Positions 53,611-62,547 of a stretch of DNA of 64,000 bases are shown here, in pieces. Position 1 is the stretch's first letter. Every line of letters starts with the position of its first letter. The DNA comes from Cognatiluteimonas lumbrici (GTDB taxonomy: Bacteria > Pseudomonadota > Gammaproteobacteria > Xanthomonadales > Xanthomonadaceae). The stretch is from assembly GCF_006476065.1 (NCBI RefSeq), contig NZ_ML636798.1:1934207-1998206 (forward strand), read 5' to 3'. Position numbers and translations under genes: made by a program. Below the pieces are notes generated by a model. It was not told the DNA's origin. It searched no databases and saw nothing but the letters and a program-made list of their open reading frames with translations.

Positions 53611-56012
53611 GGCGCGCGCACCCGGGTGAGCCGCAGCGCGTTGCCGGTGACCAGCAGCGACGACAGCGCCATGCCCAGCGCCGCCAGCCACGGCGTCACC
53701 AGCCCGGCCGCCGCCAGCGGCAGCGCGAGGATGTTGTAGCCCAGCGCCCAGGCCAGGTTCTGGCGCAGGACGCGGCGGCTGCGGCGCGCCACCGCGATCG
53801 CCTGCGGCAGCCGCAGCAGCGACGCGCCGGAGAGCACTAGGTCGGCCGCGCGCTGCGCCAGCGCCGCGCCCTCGCCGATCGCGAGCGAGACGTCGGCCCC
53901 GGCCAGCACCGGCGCGTCGTTGAGGCCGTCGCCGACCATCGCCACCACCCGTCCGCGCTGCTGCAGCGCGCGCACGTAGGCGAGCTTGTCCTCGGGCGAC
54001 TGGCGCGCGTGCACGGTGTCGATGTCCATGCGTTCGGCGAAGCGCCGGACCGCCGCGGCGCCGTCGCCGCTGGACAGGTGCAGCGCAAGGCCCTGCGCAT
54101 GCAGCGCGTCCACCGCGGCGCGCGCATCGGCGCGCTCGCCCTCGGCCACCTCGAAGCGCGCATGCATGCCGCTTTCGTCCGCCAGCCAGATGCCGCCGTC
54201 GTCCTCGCCGCCGGTGGCGAAACCGGCCTGGCCCAGGCGCCATCGGCGGCCGTCGACCACGCCCTCGATGCCCTGGCCCGGGACGTTGCGCAGCGCGCTG
54301 GCCGCCGGTGCGTCGGCGACCCCGGTGAACGCCGCGGCCAGCGGATGCCCGCTGTCGCGCTCGAGCGCCGCGGCGATGCGCAGCGCTTCCGCTTCGTCGA
54401 TGCCGCTGCACTGGCCGACCGCGGCGAGCCGCGGACGGCCGTCGCCCAGCGTGCCGGTCTTGTCGAAGACCACGTCGGTGGCGCGCGCCAGCGTGTCGAG
54501 GCCATCCGGGCGCACCGCGAGCACGCCCAGCTTCGCCAGCGCGCCGTGCGCGGCGGCGAGCGTCGCCGGCACCGCCAGCGACAGCGCGCAGGGGCAGCTC
54601 ACCACCAGCAGCGCGAGCGTGACCTCGAATGCGCGCGCGGGATCGTGGATGCGCCAGAACGCGTAGACCGCGCCCGCCGCCAGCAGCACGCCGACCACGA
54701 ACCAGCTCGCGATGCGCCGGGTCCCGAGCGCAAGCGCCGGTCGGTGCGCCTGCGCCTGCTCGACCAGGTGCGCGAGTTGCGCCAGCCGGGTGTCGGCGCC
54801 GACCCGGGTGACGCGCAGGCGCGCCGGCTGCTCGCGACAGGCGGTGCCGGCCAGCACCGGGTCGCCGGCGCGCTTGGCGACCGGGTGCGCCTCGCCGGTC
54901 AGCAGGGCTTCCTCGAAGCGCGCGCTGTCGTCGAGCAGCACGCCGTCGGCGGGGACCGGTTCGCCGACCGCGACGCAGGCGATGTCGCCGACCGCCAGTT
55001 CCGCCAGCGGCACCGACTCGCGGCTGCCGTCGGCGAGTTCGCGGGTCGCGAATGCGGGCCGCGCACGCGCCAGCGCGTCCACCTGCGCACTGGCGATGCG
55101 GCGCGCGCGCTGCTCCAGTTGCCGCGCCACCAGCAGCAGGAACACGAACATCACCGCGGCGTCGTACCAGACGTGCTCCGCGCCGACCACCGTGCCCCAG
55201 ACGCTGGCGAAGTAGGCCAGCAGCGTGGCGCCGGCGACCAGCGTGTCCATGCCCAGCACGCGCTGGCGGATCTCGCGCCAGGCGCCGGCGATGAACGGCC
55301 AGCCGGCCCAGAACACCACCGGGGTGGACACCAGGAAGGTGATCCAGCGGAAGAAGTCGCGCGTGGGCAGCGACATCTCGCCGCGGAAATCCAGGTAAAG
55401 CGCCTCGGCGAACATCATCGCCTGCATCGCGCCGAGCCCGGCCAGGCCGATGCGCAGCAGCGCGCGGTTGCGCTCGCGCCGGCGCTCGCGCTCGCGTGCT
55501 TCGCCGGTGGCCAGGTACGGCCGGTAGCCGAGCGAGGCCAGCCGCGCCAGCACCCGCGACAGCGGAGTGCGCGCCGGGTCCCAGGCGATCCGGATGCGGC
55601 CGGTGACGGCGTTGGCGCCGGCGTCGAGCACGCCGTCCTCGCGCACCAGCGCGCGGTCGATCAGCCAGGCGCAGGCGGCGCAGCGCATGCCGTCGCTGAG
55701 TACCGTGATCTCGCGCCCGCCCTCGATGTCGCGGGCGTGCCCGGCCAGCAGTTCCTCGCGGTCCCACACGCCGAAGTCGGCGGCGTCCGCGCGCACGCGC
55801 ATGCCGGGCTCGGTGCGCAGGCGGTAGTAGTCGTCCAGGCGCGCGTCGCGGATCCATTGCGCGGCCGCGGCGCAGCCGTCGCAGCAGAAGTCCTGCAGGG
55901 CGCCGTCGATGCGCACCCGGGCCGGTGCGTCCGGCAGCGCTTCGCCGCAGTGGTGGCAGCCAGTGGCCGCGCGCGTGCCCGCGAGCCCGGTGGCGTTCAG
56001 TGCGGCGTCCAT
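53607..56012 (-). CDS. ccoI: Copper-transporting P-type ATPase for cbb3 oxidase assembly
   Basis: 801 residues. The N-terminal metal-binding region has CHHCGEALPD, FCCDGCAAAAQW and an HMA motif MRCAACAWLI. Helices, the actuator (LLTGEAHPV), CPC (VVSCPCALSLAVP), DKTGTLGDGRP, SGHPLAAAF and GDGLNDAPVL follow. CcoI/FixI pumps copper outward for the CuB centre of cbb3 oxidase rather than for detoxification. It overlaps ccoS and lies 18 nt after the FixH gene. It is distinct from the YHS-type copper ATPase of the copper island. Confidence 0.96.
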   Translation of the reverse strand: MDAALNATGLAGTRAATGCHHCGEALPDAPARVRIDGALQDFCCDGCAAAAQWIRDARLDDYYRLRTEPGMRVRADAADFGVWDREELLAGHARDIEGGREITVLSDGMRCAACAWLIDRALVREDGVLDAGANAVTGRIRIAWDPARTPLSRVLARLASLGYRPYLATGEARERERRRERNRALLRIGLAGLGAMQAMMFAEALYLDFRGEMSLPTRDFFRWITFLVSTPVVFWAGWPFIAGAWREIRQRVLGMDTLVAGATLLAYFASVWGTVVGAEHVWYDAAVMFVFLLLVARQLEQRARRIASAQVDALARARPAFATRELADGSRESVPLAELAVGDIACVAVGEPVPADGVLLDDSARFEEALLTGEAHPVAKRAGDPVLAGTACREQPARLRVTRVGADTRLAQLAHLVEQAQAHRPALALGTRRIASWFVVGVLLAAGAVYAFWRIHDPARAFEVTLALLVVSCPCALSLAVPATLAAAHGALAKLGVLAVRPDGLDTLARATDVVFDKTGTLGDGRPRLAAVGQCSGIDEAEALRIAAALERDSGHPLAAAFTGVADAPAASALRNVPGQGIEGVVDGRRWRLGQAGFATGGEDDGGIWLADESGMHARFEVAEGERADARAAVDALHAQGLALHLSSGDGAAAVRRFAERMDIDTVHARQSPEDKLAYVRALQQRGRVVAMVGDGLNDAPVLAGADVSLAIGEGAALAQRAADLVLSGASLLRLPQAIAVARRSRRVLRQNLAWALGYNILALPLAAAGLVTPWLAALGMALSSLLVTGNALRLTRVRAP

Positions 56013-56030
56013 CGCATCACCGCCGCGTCG

Positions 56031-56582
56031 TCACGGCGCCGGACCTGCCGATGCATCGGGCGATGCGTCGACGGCCGGGGCGAGGTGCGCGGCCCGCTGG
56101 CCGCGCGGCAGGCGGCCGCGCAGGCGCCAGGCACCATCGGCGGGGGTCAGCTGCAGGTTCCAGTCGTGGCCGGCGTCCGGCAGCGTTTCCGCCTGCCAGC
56201 CGTGCTCGCCCGGGACGAGCTGCACGCTGCGGTCCTGGGCCGCGCGCAACGGATGGTGCAGCGACAGCGTCAGCGTCGCGTCGCGATCGAAGCTGCCGGT
56301 CACCGGGATCACCTCGACCATGTCGCGCTTGGCGTCCACCCGCAGCACCGCGCTCAGCGTCAGCGCCGCCGCGCGCGCGTCCGGGCCGAGCTCGGCCTGC
56401 TGCACCTGGCCGGTGCGGCGGACGTCGTCGGGGACGGCGTCCATCGGGCCGTCGCTGCCAGCGACGCGCACCATCACCAGGCCGCCGACCACCGCGGCCG
56501 CGACCAGCGCGACCACCAGCCAGACCACCGGCTGCCGCCACGGGGAGCTCGATTGCGTCGCCTGTTCGTGCTGGTCGTTCAT
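56031..56582 (-). CDS. ccoH: FixH/CcoH family cbb3 assembly protein
   Basis: 183 residues. A hydrophilic start, one helix (VVWLVVALVAAAVVGGLVMV) and a periplasmic Ig-like domain (ALTLSAVLRVDAKRDMVEVI, WNLQLTPADGAWRLRGRLPR) match FixH. A disordered Ala/Pro tail follows. CcoH takes part in cbb3 oxidase assembly near CcoI. Position between ccoG and ccoI is the standard order. Confidence 0.88.
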   Translation of the reverse strand: MNDQHEQATQSSSPWRQPVVWLVVALVAAAVVGGLVMVRVAGSDGPMDAVPDDVRRTGQVQQAELGPDARAAALTLSAVLRVDAKRDMVEVIPVTGSFDRDATLTLSLHHPLRAAQDRSVQLVPGEHGWQAETLPDAGHDWNLQLTPADGAWRLRGRLPRGQRAAHLAPAVDASPDASAGPAP

Positions 56583-56592
56583 CGTGGCTGCC

Positions 56593-58140
56593 TCACATCG
56601 GCCCGAAGAAGTTGCTGTCCACCTGCTCGCGGGCGTCGCCGTCCTCGGCCTCGACCACGAAGCGCACCGCGTGCCTGCCGCGCACGTCGCCCGGTCCGCT
56701 CACCTCCAGTGGCAGCGAGCGCACCTCGCCGGCGGCGACTTCGACCACCACCGGGGCGTCCTCGAGCGCGAGGCCGGCGGCGGAAGGCTCCAGCGTCACC
56801 CGGTAGCGGCGACCCTGGTTCTCCTTGTTTGCCAGCTTCAGCGTGTAGCCGTTGTCCACCCGGTCGCCGTCCAGGCGGTACAGGGCGTTGCGGTCGCGCA
56901 GCACCTCGGCGATCAGCGGGCTGCGGTGGCCGATGCTCCAGGCCCAGCCGCCGACCAGCGCCACCAGCAGCACCGCGTAGATGGCGATGCGCGGGCGCAG
57001 GACGCGGGTAGGCTTGCCGTCGATCGCGTTCTGGGTGGTGTAGCGGATCAGCCCGCGCGGATAGCCGAGCTTGTCCATGACGTCGTCGCAGGCGTCGATG
57101 CAGGCGCCGCAGGCGATGCACTCGTATTGCAGGCCGTTGCGGATGTCGATGCCGACCGGGCAGACCTGCACGCACATGGTGCAGTCGATGCAGTCGCCCA
57201 GCTCGTCCGGCTGGAACTTCGGCAGCGGTTCGGCCTGCACCCCGAGGTCGGCCAGGGTGATGGTGCCCGCGGCCTGCAGCCGCGCCGCCGCCGCGCTCGG
57301 ATGCTGGGTGGCCCGGAACACGTAGTCGTAGGCGGCCTGCACGTCGAGCAGCCCGCGCGCGCGCTCGAGCACCGACTTCAGGCCGCGCTTGCGCGGGCCG
57401 CGCGGCTCGCCGCGCATCGGATCGTAGGCGATGACCAGGGTGTCGCGGTCGAACATCGCGCTCTGGAAGCGCGCGTACGGGCACATGTACTTGCACACCT
57501 GCTCGCGCAGGAAGCCGGCATTGCCGAGCGTGGCGCCGCCGTAGAACAGCACCCAGAAGGTCTCCCAGCCGTTCCACTCGAACGGCCAGACGCGCGCGCC
57601 GAGATCGGTGATCGGGGTGAAGAAGCCGACGAAGGTGAAGCCCGTCCACAGCGAGAACGCGATCCACAGGGCGTGCTTGGCGCCCTTGCGCAGCAGCTTC
57701 TCGCGGGTCCAGGGACCGGCGTCCAGCTTCATCCGCTTCTGGCGGTCGCCCTCGGTCCAGCGCTCCATCCACAGGAACACTTCGGTCCACACGGTCTGCG
57801 GGCAGGCGTAGCCGCACCACAGGCGCCCGGCCAGCGCGGTGACGAAGAACAGGGTCAGCGCGAGGATCACCAGCAGCACCGCGAGCAGGCTGAAGTCCTG
57901 CGGCCAGAAGGTCAGGCCCCAGACGTGGAACTTGCGCGCGGGCAGGTCGAACAGCACCGCCTGGCGACCGTCCCACTGCAGCCACGGGAACACGTAGTAC
58001 ATGCCCAGCAGCCAGAACACCGCGGCCTTGCGCAGGCGGTCGAAGCGCCCGGAGACGTCGCGCGGGTAGACCTTGCGCTCGCTCACGTACAGCGAGTCGC
58101 CGCCGGAGTCCAGCACGTCGATGTCTATCGTCTTGCCCAA
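56593..58140 (-). CDS. ccoG: cbb3 oxidase accessory ferredoxin-like protein CcoG
   Basis: 515 residues. Helices in the N-terminal third include YYVFPWLQWDG and LLVILALTLFFVTALAGRLW, followed by CGYACPQTVW, a first Cys cluster. Two 4Fe-4S motifs lie in the middle (CIDCTMCVQVCPVGIDI, CIACGACIDACDD). A C-terminal Ig-like domain is periplasmic (VVVEVAAGEVRSLPLEVSGP). CcoG/RdxA reduces copper during cbb3 maturation. The gene lies 13 nt after the 97-residue membrane protein gene. Confidence 0.95.
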   Translation of the reverse strand: MGKTIDIDVLDSGGDSLYVSERKVYPRDVSGRFDRLRKAAVFWLLGMYYVFPWLQWDGRQAVLFDLPARKFHVWGLTFWPQDFSLLAVLLVILALTLFFVTALAGRLWCGYACPQTVWTEVFLWMERWTEGDRQKRMKLDAGPWTREKLLRKGAKHALWIAFSLWTGFTFVGFFTPITDLGARVWPFEWNGWETFWVLFYGGATLGNAGFLREQVCKYMCPYARFQSAMFDRDTLVIAYDPMRGEPRGPRKRGLKSVLERARGLLDVQAAYDYVFRATQHPSAAAARLQAAGTITLADLGVQAEPLPKFQPDELGDCIDCTMCVQVCPVGIDIRNGLQYECIACGACIDACDDVMDKLGYPRGLIRYTTQNAIDGKPTRVLRPRIAIYAVLLVALVGGWAWSIGHRSPLIAEVLRDRNALYRLDGDRVDNGYTLKLANKENQGRRYRVTLEPSAAGLALEDAPVVVEVAAGEVRSLPLEVSGPGDVRGRHAVRFVVEAEDGDAREQVDSNFFGPM

Positions 58141-58153
58141 GGAACTGCTCTGC

Positions 58154-58447
58154 CTATCGCCTGGACCCTGGCCCGTTGAAGCGGCTCGACGGCCGCAGCA
58201 GGATCCACGTGAACAGGCTGGACGACGCGGTCGCCAGCCAGAAGGTGAAAAAGCCGATCGTGTAGCCGACGCCGCGGCCGATGGCGATCCCGGGGAAGGT
58301 CATGTCGCGCAGCTCCAGCGGGTCGACGAAGGCGAAGAACACCATCGTCGCCACCCCGGCGGCGAAGAAGCTGGGCCACACGATCGCCCCGACCCGCTGC
58401 ACCAGCGGGCGGGGCGGATGGTCGAACTGTGGCTCGGGCAGCGTCAT
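58154..58447 (-). CDS. Small two-helix membrane protein within the cbb3 locus
   Basis: 97 residues. A cytoplasmic start (LPEPQFDHPPRPLVQRV) is followed by two helices (AIVWPSFFAAGVATMVFFAF and YTIGFFTFWLATASSSLFTW) and a basic tail. The start lies 5 nt after the ccoP stop; a longer reading would overlap ccoP. I do not recognise a named family. Its place between ccoP and ccoG suggests a role in oxidase assembly or stability (inference from position only). Confidence 0.78.
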   Translation of the reverse strand: MTLPEPQFDHPPRPLVQRVGAIVWPSFFAAGVATMVFFAFVDPLELRDMTFPGIAIGRGVGYTIGFFTFWLATASSSLFTWILLRPSSRFNGPGSRR

Positions 58448-58451
58448 CGGT

Positions 58452-59393
58452 TCAGTCCGATCCCGCGCGTACCGCGGCATCGCCTCCCTGGGGATTGGAC
58501 AGCGACCACACGTAGGCGGCGACCAGGCGGGCGCGGGTCTCGCCCAGCAGGTCGCCATGCGCCGGCATCGAGCCCTTGCGGCCGTGCGCGATGCTCTCGC
58601 GGATCGCCTGGGTGCTGCCGCCGTACAGCCAGTAGTCGTCGGTCAGGTCGGGCGCGCCGAGCGCGGCATTGCCCTTGCCGTCGACGCCGTGGCAGGCGAC
58701 GCAGACGCCCTCGTACAGCGGCTTGCCCTGCGCGGCCAGGTAGTTGTTGCGCAGCGATTCCGGGTTGCCGAGCGCGCGCACGTAGGCGGTCACGTAGTCC
58801 ACCGCGTTCGGGCCGCCCATGCCGGTGAGGACCTCGCCCCACGGCGGCATCACGCCCTCGCGCCCGTGCAGCACGGTCTCGAGCACGCGCTCGGGCTCGC
58901 CGCCCCAGTGCCAGATGTCGTCGGCCAGGTTGGGGTAGCCGACCGCGCCCTGCGCCGAAGAGCCGTGGCAGGTGGCGCAGGTGTTGGCGAAGATCGAGCG
59001 GCCGAGGTCGCGCGCGTGCGGGTTCGCGGCCAGCTCCGGCAGCGGCCGGCCGCGGTACGCGGAGAAGGTTTCCTCTAGGCGCGCGTCGGCGGCGGCCTTG
59101 GCCAGCGCGTGTTCGTTCTGCGAGCTCCAGCGGCCCATGCCCTCGAAAGTGCCGAGCCCGCCGTACCACAGCAGGTAGCCGACGCCGAACACGATCGCGA
59201 TGTAGAAGCCGTTGATCCACCAGCGCGGCATCGGCTTGTTGTACTCGGTGATGTCGCCGTCCCAGTAGTGGCTGGTGTCCTCCGGCTTCGGGTCGCCGGG
59301 GCGGCGCTTGGAGGTCCACCACAGCAGCCACACGCAGCCGAGGATGTTGAAGGCCGCCAGCACGGCGACGAACAGCGACCAGCCGGTGCTCAT
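58452..59393 (-). CDS. ccoP: cbb3 oxidase subunit III, diheme cytochrome c
   Basis: 313 residues. Two helices near the N-terminus (SLFVAVLAAFNILGCVWLLW, WINGFYIAIVFGVGYLLWYG) anchor two cytochrome c domains. Heme sites are CATCH and CVACH, with Met ligands in REGVMPPWGE and RKGSMPAHGD. It feeds electrons from soluble cytochrome c to the oxidase. The ATG overlaps the ccoQ stop. Confidence 0.96.
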   Translation of the reverse strand: MSTGWSLFVAVLAAFNILGCVWLLWWTSKRRPGDPKPEDTSHYWDGDITEYNKPMPRWWINGFYIAIVFGVGYLLWYGGLGTFEGMGRWSSQNEHALAKAAADARLEETFSAYRGRPLPELAANPHARDLGRSIFANTCATCHGSSAQGAVGYPNLADDIWHWGGEPERVLETVLHGREGVMPPWGEVLTGMGGPNAVDYVTAYVRALGNPESLRNNYLAAQGKPLYEGVCVACHGVDGKGNAALGAPDLTDDYWLYGGSTQAIRESIAHGRKGSMPAHGDLLGETRARLVAAYVWSLSNPQGGDAAVRAGSD

Positions 59394-59527
59394 GCCCGCG
59401 GCTCCTCTTCATCCAGCGCCAGGCGCGCGGCTTCCTCGAAGTCGCGCTTCTTGCGCGGCTGCCAGGCCCAGGCCCACAGGGCCACGAACAGCAACATCAG
59501 GGTCAGTGTGACGATTCCGGACAACAT
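59390..59527 (-). CDS. ccoQ: cbb3 oxidase subunit CcoQ
   Basis: 45 residues: one helix (SGIVTLTLMLLFVALWAWAW) then QPRKKRDFEEAARLALDEEE. Length, single helix and the R-K-x-D-F-x-E-A-A motif are those of CcoQ/FixQ, which stabilises the complex. It lies between ccoO and ccoP and its stop overlaps the ccoP start (ATGA). Confidence 0.93.
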   Translation of the reverse strand: MLSGIVTLTLMLLFVALWAWAWQPRKKRDFEEAARLALDEEEPRA

Positions 59528-59542
59528 GCTTGCAAACCCAGG

Positions 59543-60157
59543 TCAGTTCCCGCGCGGTGCGTGCTTGCCGAGGCCCTGCAGGTAGGCGACCACGGCGTCG
59601 AGTTCGGTCTTGCCGGCGACTTCGGCCGGCGCCTTTGCGATCTGCTCGTCGGTGTACGGGTCGCCGATCCGCTGCAGCGCCTTCATGCGCGCGGCGATCT
59701 CCTGGCCGTCCAGCGGCGCGTCCGCGAGCCACGGGAAGCCAGGCATGTTGGACTCCGGCACCACCGCGCGCGGGTCGATCAGGTGCACGCGGTGCCAGTC
59801 GTCCGAGTAGCGGCCGCCGACGCGCGCCAGGTCGGGCCCGGTGCGCTTGGAGCCCCACTGGAACGGGCGGTCGTACACCGACTCGCCGGCCAGCGAATAG
59901 TGGCCGTAGCGCTCGGTCTCGAAGCGCAGCGTGCGCACCATCTGCGAATGGCAGCCGTAGCAGCCCTCGCGCACGTAGACGTCGCGGCCGGCCAGCTCCA
60001 GCGGCTGGTAGGGCTCGACCCCCGGCAGCGGCTCGATCGCTTCGGCCTGGAACATCATCGGCACGATCTCGGCGAGCCCGCCGAGCGACACCGCCACCGC
60101 CACCAGCACGGCCAGCAGGCCGACGTTCTTCTCGAGTTTCTCGTGTGCAATGCCCAT
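59543..60157 (-). CDS. ccoO: cbb3 oxidase subunit II, monoheme cytochrome c
   Basis: 204 residues. One N-terminal helix ([20 protein letters not shown]) and a heme site CYGCH in [15 protein letters not shown], a hallmark of CcoO. The Met ligand is in [11 protein letters not shown]. It passes electrons between CcoP and CcoN. It starts 10 nt after ccoN. Confidence 0.96.
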   Translation of the reverse strand: MGIAHEKLEKNVGLLAVLVAVAVSLGGLAEIVPMMFQAEAIEPLPGVEPYQPLELAGRDVYVREGCYGCHSQMVRTLRFETERYGHYSLAGESVYDRPFQWGSKRTGPDLARVGGRYSDDWHRVHLIDPRAVVPESNMPGFPWLADAPLDGQEIAARMKALQRIGDPYTDEQIAKAPAEVAGKTELDAVVAYLQGLGKHAPRGN

Positions 60158-60167
60158 CTTCGCGTCC

Positions 60168-61661
60168 TCAGGCCGTCGCGGTGGCTTCGTCGCCGTGCGG
60201 CGGCAGCACCGGGTTGGCGGCGACCTCGCGCGATGCCTGCCAGGTGCGCCACATGTGCCAGCCCATCAGGCCCATGCCGGCCAGGATCAGCACGCCCCCG
60301 AAGAAGCGGCCGAGGTAGTAGGGGTAGGTCGCGACCAGCGACTCGACGAAGCTGTAGGTCAGCGTGCCGTCGGGGTTGGTGGCGCGCCACATCAGGCCCT
60401 GGGTGATGCCGGCGATCCACATCGAGACGATGTAGAACACCACGCCCAGGGTGTGCAGCCAGAAGTGCACGTCGATCAGCCGGGTCGAGTGCATGCCCTT
60501 GAGCCCCAGCAGGCGCGGGTACAGGGCGTACAGCGAGCCGATCGAGATCATCGCCACCCAGCCCAGGGTGCCGGCGTGCACGTGGCCCACGGTCCAGTCG
60601 GTGTAGTGGCTGAGCGAGTTGACCGTCTTGATCGAGAGCAGCGGGCCCTCGAAGGTCGCGATCATGTAGAAGCTGATCGCCACGATCAGGAACTTCAGGA
60701 TCGGGTCGGTGCGCAGCTTGTGCCACACGCCCGAGAGCGTGAGGATGCCGTTCATCGCGCCGCCCCAGGAAGGCGCCAGCAGGATCACCGAGAACACCAT
60801 GCCCAGCGACTGCGCCCAGTCGGGCAGGGCGGTGTAGTGCAGGTGGTGCGGGCCGGCCCACATGTAGATCGAGATCAGCGCCCAGAAGTGCACGATCGAC
60901 AGGCGGTAGGAATAGATCGGCCGCTGCGCCTGCTTGGGCACGAAGTAGTACATCATCGCCAGGTAGCCGACGGTCAGCAGGAACGCCACCGCGTTGTGGC
61001 CGTACCACCACTGCGCCATCGCGTCGACCGCGCCGCTGTACACCGGGTACGACTTCCACAGGCTGGCCGGCACCACGATGTTGTTGACCACGTGCAGCAG
61101 GCCGACCGCGATCACGTAGGCGCCGTAGAACCAGTTGGCGACGTAGATGTGCTTGACCCTGCGCTTGGCGATGGTGCCGAAGAACAGCCAGCCGTAGGCG
61201 ACCCAGACCACCGCGATCAGGAGGTCGATCGGCCACTCGAGCTCGGCGTACTCCTTGCTCTGGGTGATGCCCAGCGGCAACGTGACCACCGCGGCGACCA
61301 TCGCCAGTTGCCAGCCCCAGAACACGAAGCTGGCCAGCCGGTCGCTGATGAGGCGCACGTGGCAGGTGCGCTGGACCACGTACAGCGAGGTCGCGAACAG
61401 CACCGAGCCGCCGAAGGCGAAGATCACGCCGTTGGTGTGCAGCGGGCGCAGGCGGCTGTAGGTCAGCCACGGGGTGTCGAAGTTCAGCGCCGGCCAGTAG
61501 AGCTGGGCGGCGATGAACACGCCAACGGCCATGCCGACGATGCCCCAGAACACGGTCGCGACCGCGAACTGGTGGACCACCTTGTCGTTGTAGTAGGCGG
61601 CAGGCGCAGGCGTTGCAGGACCGGCGGCCTGGGTCGCCGGCGTGGTATCGGGCAGGAGCAT
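60168..61661 (-). CDS. ccoN: cbb3 oxidase catalytic subunit I
   Basis: 497 residues with twelve helices. Conserved His ligands lie in [40 protein letters not shown] and [19 protein letters not shown]. It reduces O2 at a heme b3-CuB centre and pumps protons with high oxygen affinity. It leads the operon ccoNOQP and is preceded by an Anr/FNR-like site. An Ala/Pro-rich N-terminal extension of about 20 residues precedes the first helix. Confidence 0.97.
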   Translation of the reverse strand: MLLPDTTPATQAAGPATPAPAAYYNDKVVHQFAVATVFWGIVGMAVGVFIAAQLYWPALNFDTPWLTYSRLRPLHTNGVIFAFGGSVLFATSLYVVQRTCHVRLISDRLASFVFWGWQLAMVAAVVTLPLGITQSKEYAELEWPIDLLIAVVWVAYGWLFFGTIAKRRVKHIYVANWFYGAYVIAVGLLHVVNNIVVPASLWKSYPVYSGAVDAMAQWWYGHNAVAFLLTVGYLAMMYYFVPKQAQRPIYSYRLSIVHFWALISIYMWAGPHHLHYTALPDWAQSLGMVFSVILLAPSWGGAMNGILTLSGVWHKLRTDPILKFLIVAISFYMIATFEGPLLSIKTVNSLSHYTDWTVGHVHAGTLGWVAMISIGSLYALYPRLLGLKGMHSTRLIDVHFWLHTLGVVFYIVSMWIAGITQGLMWRATNPDGTLTYSFVESLVATYPYYLGRFFGGVLILAGMGLMGWHMWRTWQASREVAANPVLPPHGDEATATA

Positions 61662-61699
61662 CGGGGAACCCCGGGTTCTTCACGGATTCTTGACGCGCC

Positions 61700-61742
61700 A
61701 TTGTCGCCCAACGCGCGCTTGAATTGGCTTGACCTGGGTCAA
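61700..61742 (-). promoter_or_regulatory. Anr/FNR-type activator site and -10 of ccoN
   Basis: TTGACCTGGGTCAA (61729-61742) is a perfect palindrome of the TTGAy-N4-rTCAA type. On the minus strand GACAAT (complement of 61700-61705) lies 33 bp from its centre, the spacing of a class II activator promoter with the site at about -41.5. Transcription would start near 61694, about 33 nt before the ccoN ATG. Oxygen-limited activation is expected from the family. Confidence 0.7.
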
Positions 61743-61767
61743 GCCTCCGGGCCCCGGTCAGCCTCTG

Positions 61768-62139
61768 TTACGGCTCGCCGTGGACCGGTCCGCGGTAGCG
61801 GCAGCCGGAGGTGCAGGTTTCGTGCACCACGACCTCGGAAAGGGCCGGCAGGGCCGGCTTCAGGCGCTCCCAGATCCAGGTGGCCAGGCGTTCGCTGGTC
61901 GGGTTCTCCAGGCCCTCGACCTCGTTCAGGTAGTGGTGGTCGAGCTGCCGGTAGAGCGGCTCGAAGGCCGCCTTGATGTCGGAGAAGTCCATGATCCAGC
62001 CGGTTTCCGACCCGGGTTCGCCGGCCACGTGCAGTTCCACCGTGAACGAGTGCCCGTGCAGGCGGGCGCACTTGTGGCCCGCCGGGACGTTGGGCAGGCG
62101 GTGGGCGGCCTCGATGGTGAAGCGCTTGAAGATCTCCAT
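61768..62139 (-). CDS. queD: 6-carboxy-5,6,7,8-tetrahydropterin synthase
   Basis: 123 residues. Zinc ligands lie in AAHRLPN and ARLHGHSF. The catalytic Cys is in [10 protein letters not shown] and the conserved C-terminal part is [15 protein letters not shown]. The enzyme converts dihydroneopterin triphosphate to 6-carboxytetrahydropterin in queuosine synthesis. No other que genes are present in the window. It is read on its own after the ccoN promoter region, on the same strand as ccoN but upstream of it. Confidence 0.95.
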   Translation of the reverse strand: MEIFKRFTIEAAHRLPNVPAGHKCARLHGHSFTVELHVAGEPGSETGWIMDFSDIKAAFEPLYRQLDHHYLNEVEGLENPTSERLATWIWERLKPALPALSEVVVHETCTSGCRYRGPVHGEP

Positions 62140-62217
62140 GGCCGGGGGATTCTACGCGGTGGCCGGCCGGGCCGGCGGCGCGCGTTGATAGGTGGCAGCT
62201 GCCGGACCGCGGCGTGG

Positions 62218-62259
62218 TCGACCCAAATCAACGGCCACGCCGCCGGCGCTGCTTAGGCT
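62218..62259 (+). promoter_or_regulatory. Candidate Anr/FNR-like promoter of the 86-residue gene
   Basis: TCGACCCAAATCAA (62218-62231) matches TTGAT-N4-ATCAA at eight of ten positions. TAGGCT (62254-62259) lies 32 bp from its centre, the class II activator spacing also seen at ccoN. The predicted start is near 62266, just before the AGGAGGGG ribosome site. Confidence 0.5.
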
Positions 62260-62286
62260 GGGATCCACCCGGCCAGGAGGGGAACG

Positions 62287-62547
62287 ATGGGTTCGACGCA
62301 ACCAGGGGAGCGTCTGGATCGTGGTGCGCTGTGCGTCGCGATCGAAGTGGCGGACGAAGCGGTGGCCCGGCGGCGGATGCCGCGCATGCTCTACGTGGAG
62401 CTGGTGGCCCAGCTCTACGAGGCGACGCTGGACGGCTGGCCCGTCGGCAGCCTCGTGCCGTATGCGCGGGCAATGGCCGACCAGCTGGTGCGGGGCGAGG
62501 AGCGCAGGGCCCAGCCCGTGCTGCGGCCGGTCGAGGCGGCGGTCTAG
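62287..62547 (+). CDS. Orphan 86-residue protein of unknown function
   Basis: 86 residues, charged and helical, with no signal or membrane segment. Two helices are likely (VADEAVARRRMPRMLYVELV and VPYARAMADQLVRGEERRAQ). I do not recognise a family. A strong AGGAGGGG ribosome site 4 nt before the ATG and an Anr-like promoter indicate real expression. The stop shares CTAG with the convergent AraC gene. Low-oxygen induction with cbb3 oxidase is the working guess (inference). Confidence 0.72.
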   Translation: MGSTQPGERLDRGALCVAIEVADEAVARRRMPRMLYVELVAQLYEATLDGWPVGSLVPYARAMADQLVRGEERRAQPVLRPVEAAV

